The notes below the pieces were generated by a model. That model saw only the letters and a program-made list of their open reading frames with translations. It did no database searches and was not told the origin of the DNA. Positions 33,486 through 41,515 of a DNA stretch of 64,000 nucleotides are shown here, piece by piece. Positions within the stretch are counted from its first letter, which is position 1. Every line of letters starts with the position of its first letter. A program made the translations under genes and the position numbers. This stretch comes from Pedobacter sp. Bi126 (lineage in GTDB: Bacteria; Bacteroidota; Bacteroidia; Sphingobacteriales; Sphingobacteriaceae), in the NCBI RefSeq assembly GCF_918698245.1, contig NZ_CAKKMS010000004.1, positions 848,040 through 912,039 of the forward strand, written 5' to 3'.

Positions 33486-36416
33486 TTAGAATGAATAAGC
33501 TAATGATCCCCAGAAAGTACGTTGAAGTAATGTTCTGCCAATCATTAATGTGCCAGGGGTTATGGTTGAGAAATCTCTGAACTGATCTCCTCGAACATCG
33601 CCCTCTGTCAACACTTTTGCATTTAACAAGTTGTCTGCCCAAAATCTTATTGAAATCTTTTTAGTAAAATTATATCCTGCCCCAGCTTTCATTACTACAT
33701 AAGCAGGTAGTTTATAGCTATCGCTAGGAGAGGTGAAGCGGCTGCCTACGTAATTTGCTGCAATATATAAGTTAAAGTTTTTGTAGTCGTAATTGGCGCC
33801 AAGTTCGGTGTTGAGTACAGGAACACGTTCGGTCCTTTTGCCGGTGAAGCTATAGATCCGATTGCCGAATTCGGCTGCAACAGCAGCATTGTTACTCGTG
33901 TTTGCTTCGTAATCGGTGTATTTGGAGTCTTGCAATGTTCCGGTTAAACGTAAGCTTAGTGGTTTAGCGATTTTGTAAGAAACCTCATACTCGGCACTCC
34001 AAGTACGTGTAGAGCCAAATGCCACCAATGCCTGTAAACCTGAAGCAACTGTTGGCACATTAATGGTTAATGATGTGTTTTTAATTGCCGAATAACTTCC
34101 AGATGCAAAAATGGCCAAGTTGTTTTTAGCATATTTAAAACCTACTTCACCTAAATAAACCGGGCGTTTTTTAATGTTTACGGCGTTATAGGCTGATGCA
34201 TTATAGTCGCCAATGTTTGGTGCGTTATAAGCTTTTGTAGCCCTTGCAAAAATACTTGATGTAGTGTTTATTTTGTAATTTGCTCCTACTGAAGCTGCCC
34301 AGTTGGTTAAAGTTTCATCATAATGCGTGTAGCCTAAGATATTCGGGTTTGCACTGGCGGTTGTATTAACCGTACCATTTGCATTTAATGCATAATAAGG
34401 TCTGTCGCCTTTAACATTTTGATTATCAATCCGGGCACCAATATCTAAACGCCATTTTTCAGATATTTTAATCTCATCTCCGGCATACAAGGATAGGGTT
34501 CTCGTATCGCCAATAAAAGTGTTTTTGGTCTGGATGGTACGCTCTGCAGCCGTTGGTGATTGTAATAAAATGCTAGGGTGTTCTTTAAATTCAGTAAATG
34601 AACGGAAAGCATAACGTAAATCATCCCGGTTATACTGGTGGATGCCCAATCCGATGTTAAGACTATGGTTTTTTACTTTCTTTCTTAAATCCAGGTAATC
34701 AACAATCTGAACATCACTATTAATTTGTCCTTGTGCATTAGAGGTAATTACATAATCTCCAGCTACAAAAGGTGCCACTGAACCACCAGGGTAGTAATAA
34801 GGCGTTGCTGCTGTTCTCGCTACAATTCCTGCAGGGGCAGTATAGGTAGAATTGGTATGGGTATTTTGATAACGGAAATTGTTAACAATCTGCCAGCCAC
34901 TGTCGGTTAGGTAGTTGAACTGAAAACCGCCCGATCCTAATTTGGTGTGAATTCCATCTGTTAAACTAAAATTATGGCTTCCTGCTGCCGGATCGTTATA
35001 ACTCCATTCTGTTTGAGTTGGCGTAATCGATTGAGAAGCCATATCATAATCGCGGTAAGTAGTTGGTTTCCCGGTACCATCGTAAGGGTAATAACTCGTT
35101 AGTAAGAACTGAACTTTATCATTCAGGTATTTACCATACACCCTAAAAAATCCTTTATTGTTCTTAAAATTAAAAGTCATGTTCCCTTTAATCTGTCCAC
35201 CCTCATTAGCTGGCTTAAAACCCTGATCTACCACACCGTTATCGGTACGGTAAAAACCACCGATATTGTATTTAATCTGGTCATTTATTTTGCCTCCGGT
35301 GTTGCCGTCAACACGGTACAAACCTTGCGAAAAGCCTGTTGTAAGCTTAAATTGACCATATTGTTTATCTGCACCAACATAGCTGATGTTATTTACCACC
35401 GCACCTGGTGTGTTGGCCTGAACAATTGAGGCGTTACCCCCTCTGATGGCTTCTATGTTCTGGATAGTCAGATCTGTTTTATAATATTGATCTACAGATG
35501 GGTTGGTGTTGAAACCTGTTGGCAAAAGTGGTAAACCATCTTCCTGTATACCCAGGAAGATATATCCGCCCTGCTGCGGAAAACCCCTTACCCAAACATT
35601 TCCCGGACCATCGCCACCTGTACTTTCTACCGTTAAACCTGGTATGGCTTTTAATAAATCGGTACTGTTTAAAGGTGCCCGGTTGGTGATATCTTTATTA
35701 CTCACTGAAGTTAAGGCCACACTGCTTTCTAATTTTTTCTTAGGATTACCGCCGGTTACCATCACACTTTCCAATTGTAGGTTATCTTCTGATAAGCTGA
35801 TACTCAGGTTTTCGTCGGCATTGCCAGGTGATAGGTTTACTTCTTTGGAAATGAAACCTACGTATCTTACCACGATTACACGGCTGTCGACAGTTAAGCC
35901 TTTTAGTGCAAAAGCACCATTTTCGTCGGTTGTGGTCCCGATTGATTTTCCTTTAACGGTAACTGATACGCCAGGGATAGCATTGCCTTTACTGTCGGTT
36001 ACTTTTCCAGTAACAATGCCTTCAAAGGTTTTTAGTAGTTCGAGGTTGTTATTGGCGGGAATAGAATAGAGCAGAATCTGATCTTTAACTATCCTATATC
36101 CCACGTCATAACGTTTTAGCGAATTCTCAAGAAAGTATTTAAGCTTTTGGTTAACCACATTAATAGAAACTTTACGGTTGGAGTTTATTAATTGTGGGCT
36201 GTAAACAAATTTAACATTGGCTAAGTGTTCTGTTTTTTCTATAATGGTTTTAATATCTGTTTGATCAGCTTTGATCGAAATTGATTTATTCAGAAAATCT
36301 TGTGCGTCGACATTTTTGGCAAAAGCACCACAAGTAAAAATTATTATTGCAAGTATTTGGTAAATCGAAACTCTCATTGCATATATCGCCAGCGAAATAA
36401 GTTGATTTTTTTTCAT
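33486..36416 (-). CDS. TonB-dependent receptor with STN signalling domain
   Basis: 976 residues. After the signal region (to about 40) come an STN domain (about 45-115), a carboxypeptidase-like regulatory domain (KGIVTGKVTDSKGNAIPGVSV type, about 130-215), a plug (VWVRGFPQQGGYIFLGIQ) and a C-terminal barrel ending in Phe. It is a FecA-type transducing receptor. No SusD partner is encoded next to it. The FecR and ECF sigma genes upstream on the same strand complete a cell-surface signalling trio. The ligand is unknown; by context it may be the sugar handled by the downstream locus. Confidence 0.88.
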   Translation of the reverse strand: MKKNQLISLAIYAMRVSIYQILAIIIFTCGAFAKNVDAQDFLNKSISIKADQTDIKTIIEKTEHLANVKFVYSPQLINSNRKVSINVVNQKLKYFLENSLKRYDVGYRIVKDQILLYSIPANNNLELLKTFEGIVTGKVTDSKGNAIPGVSVTVKGKSIGTTTDENGAFALKGLTVDSRVIVVRYVGFISKEVNLSPGNADENLSISLSEDNLQLESVMVTGGNPKKKLESSVALTSVSNKDITNRAPLNSTDLLKAIPGLTVESTGGDGPGNVWVRGFPQQGGYIFLGIQEDGLPLLPTGFNTNPSVDQYYKTDLTIQNIEAIRGGNASIVQANTPGAVVNNISYVGADKQYGQFKLTTGFSQGLYRVDGNTGGKINDQIKYNIGGFYRTDNGVVDQGFKPANEGGQIKGNMTFNFKNNKGFFRVYGKYLNDKVQFLLTSYYPYDGTGKPTTYRDYDMASQSITPTQTEWSYNDPAAGSHNFSLTDGIHTKLGSGGFQFNYLTDSGWQIVNNFRYQNTHTNSTYTAPAGIVARTAATPYYYPGGSVAPFVAGDYVITSNAQGQINSDVQIVDYLDLRKKVKNHSLNIGLGIHQYNRDDLRYAFRSFTEFKEHPSILLQSPTAAERTIQTKNTFIGDTRTLSLYAGDEIKISEKWRLDIGARIDNQNVKGDRPYYALNANGTVNTTASANPNILGYTHYDETLTNWAASVGANYKINTTSSIFARATKAYNAPNIGDYNASAYNAVNIKKRPVYLGEVGFKYAKNNLAIFASGSYSAIKNTSLTINVPTVASGLQALVAFGSTRTWSAEYEVSYKIAKPLSLRLTGTLQDSKYTDYEANTSNNAAVAAEFGNRIYSFTGKRTERVPVLNTELGANYDYKNFNLYIAANYVGSRFTSPSDSYKLPAYVVMKAGAGYNFTKKISIRFWADNLLNAKVLTEGDVRGDQFRDFSTITPGTLMIGRTLLQRTFWGSLAYSF

Positions 36417-36611
36417 AAATTTGGTTATTGTTCATTAAATGATTGGATTTATTGGACATAGAAATACCATGAATACATTTCTAATGTATTTAACTCGCCG
36501 GCAATGCCCCACATTGTCGGCTTTGTTTTTTAGAAAAATATTATGGAAAATGGCGCCGCGGTTACGGGCTGTTGGTGTTGTGGTTCTTCTTCATCATGTT
36601 TATATATTTGG

Positions 36612-37634
36612 TTAGTTTTTATTCGAAACCACAATGGTGGTTCCTTGGATGTAATATTTGCTTGATATGGTTCCACAGATCAGGTCGAGCTGCTCATATA
36701 GCCCTTTTTTGCTTAAATCTCCGGTAAAAGTATAGGTCGAAATCTGCTCATTATCCGATTTTATCTCTATCCCATATGCTTCAGATAAAGTTTTGAAAAT
36801 TTCTTTAATGCTTTCTTCCTTAAAATTGTAGCTCAAGCTTGAGGGTATGTTATAAGCTTCGGCCAATGGAATAGGCTTGCTTACCAATGTTTTATTTAAT
36901 TTGTGGTTGGAAAAAACACCTTTTTGATTTGGCGTAAGCAGAATTGGTTTAGCCGGTTTTTCTTTAACGAAAGTAAATAACGAATTTTTTTGATTTTCTT
37001 CTACCTGAACTTTTCCAGTCCTTACGGCAACCTGGGCGGGAAGTTTATCTGTTGACGATTTTACCCAAAAGCTGGTACCCAAAACACGTATAACCAGTTT
37101 TTGATTATATACATAAAACGGCCGCTTTGGGTTTTTGCTTACCGAAAAGAAGGCTGTTCCTTTTAAATAAACCATTCTTTTGTTGACAGCAAAAACTTTT
37201 GGATAAATAATATTGGCTTGTGGTTTAAGTGTTACCGTGCTTTCATCGCTAAGCGCTATAATGATGGGACGATCAGTATCATTGGTTTTGCTGATTAAGC
37301 TTAAATTGCTGTTTTCATCAATAAAAGATTGTTCAGCATGGTTGTAGTTCGTTAGGTACAATCCCCCGATAAAAAAGGCAACCAATATAGCTGCTGCGAT
37401 TGCAAATTTTGGCCAAAGCCTTTTAACCTTTAATGTTGGTGCTGGTTTGCGTTCAATATTATTGATGTTTAGCCAGGTATTGGCCTGCATTTCCTCCAGT
37501 GCGGTTGAAGATAGATCTTTAAAATTCCTGCTATTTAAGTTATGATACCATTTATCTACCCAAAGCTTTTCGGCTTCGGTACAATTTCCGTTTTCGTAAC
37601 GGCTTAGTAAATCGTAAAATGATTTCTGGTCCAT
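36612..37634 (-). CDS. FecR-type anti-sigma factor
   Basis: 340 residues with an N-terminal cytoplasmic anti-sigma domain, one membrane segment (about 75-95) and a periplasmic FecR domain with the C-terminal DUF4974 part (LSYNFKEESIKEIFKTLSEA). It relays the receptor's state to the ECF sigma factor encoded 107 bp upstream. Normal length for Bacteroidetes. Confidence 0.9.
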   Translation of the reverse strand: MDQKSFYDLLSRYENGNCTEAEKLWVDKWYHNLNSRNFKDLSSTALEEMQANTWLNINNIERKPAPTLKVKRLWPKFAIAAAILVAFFIGGLYLTNYNHAEQSFIDENSNLSLISKTNDTDRPIIIALSDESTVTLKPQANIIYPKVFAVNKRMVYLKGTAFFSVSKNPKRPFYVYNQKLVIRVLGTSFWVKSSTDKLPAQVAVRTGKVQVEENQKNSLFTFVKEKPAKPILLTPNQKGVFSNHKLNKTLVSKPIPLAEAYNIPSSLSYNFKEESIKEIFKTLSEAYGIEIKSDNEQISTYTFTGDLSKKGLYEQLDLICGTISSKYYIQGTTIVVSNKN

Positions 37635-37741
37635 AAGAAAGAATATTTGGCTTTATACTATACAAGTAACACAATGAATGCAAACCCCTAAAGGTAGGAG
37701 GTAAAAAAAGCTAAAATAATTTGTAATTATCTGATAGTCAG

Positions 37742-38302
37742 CTATAAAAAGATATAGAAATTTTTAATATATTCTTTAATCCTTTTAATTGAGCGGGTAA
37801 TGTGATATTCTACCGCTTTTTCGGAGATATTTAGACCAGCAGAAATATCTTTAGTAGATTGGTGCTGGTAGCGGCTCAGCCTGAAAACCTCCTGTGTTTT
37901 TTCTGGAAGGGAGTTGATACCTTCTTCAATGATGGAAGATAGATCGTGAAGATCGACCAGATTCGTAGTATCCTGATGGTTTTCTGAATAGGTTAGGCTT
38001 TGGTACTCCATGTACTTATTCTCCATAACCAGGCTCCTGATGTGGTTAATCACACTTAACTTCAAGGCTCCGAACAAATAAGCCTGGAGGTTATTAATCA
38101 CTGCTTCCTGCCGCTTTTCCCAAAGGGAGATAAAGATGTTCTGCACCAGTTCTTCAGCAATTACCTTGTCGCCTGTTTTTTTGTAGGCTGCCAATAAAAG
38201 CTCATTACTATAAGTGAAATATATTTTTTCGTAAGCCTGCTTATCGCCCAGTTGTAAGCGATCAAGTAAATCATCAGATTTTTCAGGCTCAGCGTGAGTC
38301 AT
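37742..38302 (-). CDS. ECF RNA polymerase sigma factor
   Basis: 186 residues with sigma region 2 (about 20-90, EELVQNIFISLWEKR) and region 4 (about 125-180, RLSRYQHQSTKDISAGLNIS). This is the FecI-like/SigV group common in Bacteroidetes. It is the first gene of the trio and probably switches on the TonB receptor and perhaps the sugar locus. Confidence 0.9.
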   Translation of the reverse strand: MTHAEPEKSDDLLDRLQLGDKQAYEKIYFTYSNELLLAAYKKTGDKVIAEELVQNIFISLWEKRQEAVINNLQAYLFGALKLSVINHIRSLVMENKYMEYQSLTYSENHQDTTNLVDLHDLSSIIEEGINSLPEKTQEVFRLSRYQHQSTKDISAGLNISEKAVEYHITRSIKRIKEYIKNFYIFL

Positions 38303-38408
38303 TTGTTATTTGGTTATGCAGGTAAGTGTAGTAAATGTAATAAAATTAATGTTGAAATGTAATCAAGTTTGATTGTTGTATGATCTCATTGTTGAAAGGT
38401 TCAAATAC

Positions 38409-38500
38409 CTGAGATATCAGTTAACAGTTTTCAGTTGGCAATTTGCAGTTAGCAATGCAACAATTAAACAATCCGGTTAACAGTTAACTAGTTTATACAA
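38409..38500. repeat. Low-complexity intergenic word block (GTTAACAGTTAAC)
   Basis: Reiterated words such as CAGTTAACAGTTTTCAG, GCAGTTAGCAATGCAAC and GGTTAACAGTTAAC. The wording is close to 10499-10587. Non-coding. Confidence 0.5.
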
Positions 38501-38558
38501 TTAACCACTATTCTATACACTAAGTATAAATATTTTATCGCCTTTTATCTCATTTTTT

Positions 38559-38566
38559 TACCTTTG
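38559..38566 (+). promoter_or_regulatory. Candidate -7 box for threonine dehydrogenase
   Basis: TACCTTTG matches TAnnTTTG and lies 19 bp before the ATG. No clear -33 element. Confidence 0.4.
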
Positions 38567-38584
38567 CTCAATCTCAAAAAAATT

Positions 38585-39529
38585 ATGCAAGAAAAAATTG
38601 TTGTTTTAGGCTCTAACGGGCAAATTGGTACCGAGTTGGTAACCATGTTACGTAAAATATATGGTGATGATCATGTGGTTGCATGCGATATTCGCAGACC
38701 AGATTATGATATCAAAAACTCTGCACCGTTTGAATTTGTGAATGTGCTTGATAAAGAAATGATCAATGGTATTTTTCACAAATACAAACCAACACAGGTT
38801 TACCTTTTAGCAGCTTTATTATCGGCTACAGGTGAGCAGAATCCAAAATTAGCCTGGGATTTAAATATGAACGGCTTGCTGAATGTTTTAGATTTAGCTT
38901 TAGAATATAAAACCGCTAAGGTATATTGGCCAAGTTCTATTGCTGTATTTGGCCCGAATTCGCCAAAAGATAATACCTCGCAATATTGTGTAATGGATCC
39001 GAATACCGTTTATGGAATCAGTAAACTGGCAGGCGAGCGCTGGTGCGAATATTATAACCAAAAATACGGATTAGATGTGAGGAGTATCCGTTATCCAGGA
39101 TTAATCAGCTGGAAAGCTGCTCCAGGTGGTGGTACAACAGATTATGCAATCCATATTTTTCACGATGCATTGAAAAAAGGCAGTTATCAGAGTTTCTTAA
39201 ATGCAGAAACGGAGTTGCCAATGATGTATATGGATGATGCGATCCGCGGAACAATTGAACTGATGGATGCACCGGCAGATCAGATTTCGGTGCGTAGCAG
39301 CTATAATTTTGGTGGGGTAAGTTTTACACCTGAGGTTTTAGCAGCCGAAATCAGAAAACATATTCCAGATTTTACATTATCTTACGCTGCTAATGATCCC
39401 CGTCAGCAAATTGCAAATAGCTGGCCACGTTCTATCGACGATAACTACGCTGCAAAAGATTGGGGATGGAAACCAGAATTCGATTTATCGAAACTGACAA
39501 TTGATATGTTGAATAATTTAAAAAAATAA
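38585..39529 (+). CDS. L-threonine 3-dehydrogenase, SDR type
   Basis: 314 residues from the ATG at 38585; the preceding in-frame ATG would add 7 residues and overlap the -7 box. It is an extended SDR with GSNGQIG at 9-15 and the catalytic Y143-x3-K147. The blocks AALLSATGEQNP, WPSSIAVFGP, GERWCEYY and YPGLISWKAAPGGGTTDYA are characteristic of the Flavobacterium-type L-threonine dehydrogenase rather than the zinc enzyme of E. coli. It makes 2-amino-3-oxobutyrate, the substrate of Kbl encoded at 60328-61515. Confidence 0.93.
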   Translation: MQEKIVVLGSNGQIGTELVTMLRKIYGDDHVVACDIRRPDYDIKNSAPFEFVNVLDKEMINGIFHKYKPTQVYLLAALLSATGEQNPKLAWDLNMNGLLNVLDLALEYKTAKVYWPSSIAVFGPNSPKDNTSQYCVMDPNTVYGISKLAGERWCEYYNQKYGLDVRSIRYPGLISWKAAPGGGTTDYAIHIFHDALKKGSYQSFLNAETELPMMYMDDAIRGTIELMDAPADQISVRSSYNFGGVSFTPEVLAAEIRKHIPDFTLSYAANDPRQQIANSWPRSIDDNYAAKDWGWKPEFDLSKLTIDMLNNLKK

Positions 39530-39530
39530 T

Positions 39531-39600
39531 ATAAAGGTAGAGGGTTGAAAGGTTGAAGGCATAAGGTCTCCTATCTCAAATCTTATATCTCAATACTCGA
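39531..39600. repeat. AAGG and GATTTGAG word block
   Basis: AAAGGTAGAGGGTTGAAAGG is followed by CTATCTCAAATCTTATATC. The second half, inverted, resembles 10888-10925 (GAGATTTTAGATGTGAG). Confidence 0.5.
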
Positions 39601-39603
39601 AAA

Positions 39604-40332
39604 ATGGGAAGAGCATTCGAATTTAGAAAAGAGAGAAAATTTAAGCGTTGGGCCAAAATGGCGGTTCAGTTTACGCGTATTGGTAAAGATATTGTAATGG
39701 CAGTTAAGGAATCCGGACCTCATCCGGAAACCAACTCGCGCTTACGTACGGCGATGCAAAATGCGAAAGCGGTAAACATGCCAAAAGATAGGGTAGAGGC
39801 AGCTATTAAGCGTGCATCTGATAAATCGATGGCCAATTACGAAGAAATTGTATACGAAGGTTATGCACCACACGGCGTAGCAGTTTTAATTGAAACAGCT
39901 ACAGATAATACCAACCGTACCGTAGCAAACGTTCGTAGTTATTTTAACAAAACGGATGGTTCTTTGGGTAAAACCGGATCGTTAGATTTCGTTTTTAGCC
40001 GCAAATCTGTTTTCCGTTTTGTACCGGCTGAAGGTTTAGACTTAGAAGAGTTAGAGTTTGAACTCATTGATGCTGGTTTAGAAGAATTGTACGTAGAGGC
40101 TGATGAAGAAGGCAACGATATCGCTGTTGCTCAAGGTGCTTTCGAAAACTTTGGTTCTTTACAAAAAGCTTTAGAAGAAAAAGGCATTGAGTTAAAGAGC
40201 TCAAAACTAGAGCGTATTGCTTTGTCTCACCATGAGGTTACAGAAGAACAAGCTGCTGACGTTTTGAAATTGATCGATAAGTTAGAGGAAGATGATGATG
40301 TGCAGGCTGTTTACCATAATATGGCGGAGTAA
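39604..40332 (+). CDS. YebC/PmpR-family transcriptional regulator or translation factor
   Basis: 242 residues, normal length. The N terminus GRAFEFRKERKFKRWAKM is the Bacteroidetes form of the family. The blocks TDNTNRTVANVRSYFNK and GSLGKTGSL are diagnostic. YebC/TACO1 proteins act as DNA-binding regulators, and some relieve ribosome stalling. A strong terminator follows. Confidence 0.92.
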   Translation: MGRAFEFRKERKFKRWAKMAVQFTRIGKDIVMAVKESGPHPETNSRLRTAMQNAKAVNMPKDRVEAAIKRASDKSMANYEEIVYEGYAPHGVAVLIETATDNTNRTVANVRSYFNKTDGSLGKTGSLDFVFSRKSVFRFVPAEGLDLEELEFELIDAGLEELYVEADEEGNDIAVAQGAFENFGSLQKALEEKGIELKSSKLERIALSHHEVTEEQAADVLKLIDKLEEDDDVQAVYHNMAE

Positions 40333-40355
40333 TATCAATTGGAATATTTTACAAG

Positions 40356-40386
40356 AGCCTGAAGATTTTTTCTTCAGGCTTTTTTA
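40356..40386 (+). terminator. Terminator of YebC-family gene
   Basis: AGCCTGAAG (40356-40364) and CTTCAGGCT (40372-40380) form a perfect 9-bp stem followed by a T-run. The T-run merges into repeat copy C. Confidence 0.93.
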
Positions 40387-40505
40387 TGGTTTTTATTTTT
40401 TTGAAGAGCAAAACCTGTGTATTTCGGTTACAGCAGTCCCGCCATCATTTCAAGTCTTCGGTCTCGTTCCTCAACCTCCGGGCTTTTCATTTTGTCGGGT
40501 CTAGG
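40386..40505 (+). repeat. Dispersed ~100-bp intergenic repeat, copy C
   Basis: A T-rich block with GAAGAGCA, then CCTGTGTATTTCGGTTAC, AGTCCCGCCATCATTTCAAG, CTCCGGGCTTTTCATTTTG and TCGGGTCTA. Block order matches copies A and B. A separate hairpin (CCTCTCGTCTTAGCG, inverted) follows at 40511-40543. Confidence 0.6.
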
Positions 40506-40510
40506 TTACT

Positions 40511-40543
40511 CCTCTCGTCTTAGCGAGACGCTAAGACGAGAGG
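40511..40543. repeat. Hairpin between YebC-family and esterase genes
   Basis: CCTCTCGTCTTAGCG and CGCTAAGACGAGAGG are perfect 15-bp inverted arms separated by 3 nt. It lies between convergent genes and could serve as a terminator for the esterase on the minus strand, although a long T-run is absent. Confidence 0.65.
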
Positions 40544-40585
40544 AAGATAGATACTGAAACAAGTTCAGTAAGGCGGATCGTTCTA

Positions 40586-41365
40586 CTATTTCTTATGTGA
40601 AAATAGCCAGGTTAACAATTCTGGCTCTGCAAAGGCGCTGTCCCAGCTATTGTGGTTGGCATTTGGATACAGCGTAAACTTCACCTCATCACCAACCGTT
40701 TTCAAACGTTCGGCAATGGCAATCGAAAAAGCCGGATCAACTACATCATCTTTTGCACCATGGAAAATCCAAAGCGGTATTTTTTGATATTTTTTAATAT
40801 TGTTGGTGTTATCGCCACCACAGATGGCAATGGCAGCGGCAAATTTGTGGCGTTCCCTTCTTAACAGCTCATAAGTACCCATTGCCCCCATTGATAAACC
40901 GCCCACATACACCTGATCTTTGTTTATATAAGGTTTATTAAGGAAGTTTTTAACCATGCCTTGTAACGCATGCATAATTTTGGTTGGCTTGCCACCTTCC
41001 ACAAAACTGATTCTCCTTTTACCTTTTGCATCTTTCTCAAAATTGGCATTTGCCCAAAAGTCGTTTGATGGGCATTGTGGGAAAACAACAATAGCAGGGA
41101 AATTTTTGCGTAAATCATTTTTTAAAAACAATTTTCCACCATGTACCAATTGACTGGTATTGTCATTCCCCCTTTCGCCGCTTCCATGGAGGAAGAAGAT
41201 GATCGGATATTTTTGGTCGGGATTAAAATTCTCGGGAAACAGGATTCTGTAATAAATAGAGTCCTTCCCTTTGATATAGCTTCCCTTGTCGTATTTTTTA
41301 AAGTCTTGAGCGTTTAAAAAGAGTACAGAAAAAAGAATGCAGATGGTAAAAAAAATCTTTTTCAT
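40586..41365 (-). CDS. Secreted alpha/beta-hydrolase (carboxylesterase-like)
   Basis: 259 residues with a signal peptide ending at LNAQ. The alpha/beta-hydrolase features are IIFFLHGSGERG (oxyanion region), the nucleophile elbow GLSMGAMG, GAKDDVVDP with the catalytic Asp and NANHNSWDSAF with the His. Such proteins in polysaccharide loci often remove ester substituents (acetyl or feruloyl), but the substrate is not shown by sequence. It is 150 bp downstream of the GH3 gene and separated from it by a terminator. Confidence 0.86.
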   Translation of the reverse strand: MKKIFFTICILFSVLFLNAQDFKKYDKGSYIKGKDSIYYRILFPENFNPDQKYPIIFFLHGSGERGNDNTSQLVHGGKLFLKNDLRKNFPAIVVFPQCPSNDFWANANFEKDAKGKRRISFVEGGKPTKIMHALQGMVKNFLNKPYINKDQVYVGGLSMGAMGTYELLRRERHKFAAAIAICGGDNTNNIKKYQKIPLWIFHGAKDDVVDPAFSIAIAERLKTVGDEVKFTLYPNANHNSWDSAFAEPELLTWLFSHKK

Positions 41366-41463
41366 CCGTTTTATATTATTTTAAAGTTGATGGAGCTATC
41401 ATGATTTGTTATTTCAAGGTGTGTTTTGATAAATTATGATGGTTTCATTTAACAAAAATAGAA

Positions 41464-41494
41464 AACCCTGGCTACTTTACAATAGCACAGGGTT
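41464..41494 (-). terminator. Terminator of GH3 gene
   Basis: AACCCTG (41464-41470) and CAGGGTT (41488-41494), with inner GCTA/TAGC, form a hairpin 20 bp after the GH3 stop on the minus strand, followed by a T-rich stretch. Confidence 0.75.
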
Positions 41495-41515
41495 CATAAC
41501 CAAACCTAATTGTCT

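Noticed and set aside
35503..36069. 188-residue open frame antisense to the TonB receptor
   Set aside because: It is a shadow of a well-supported receptor gene; the sequence has no domain pattern.
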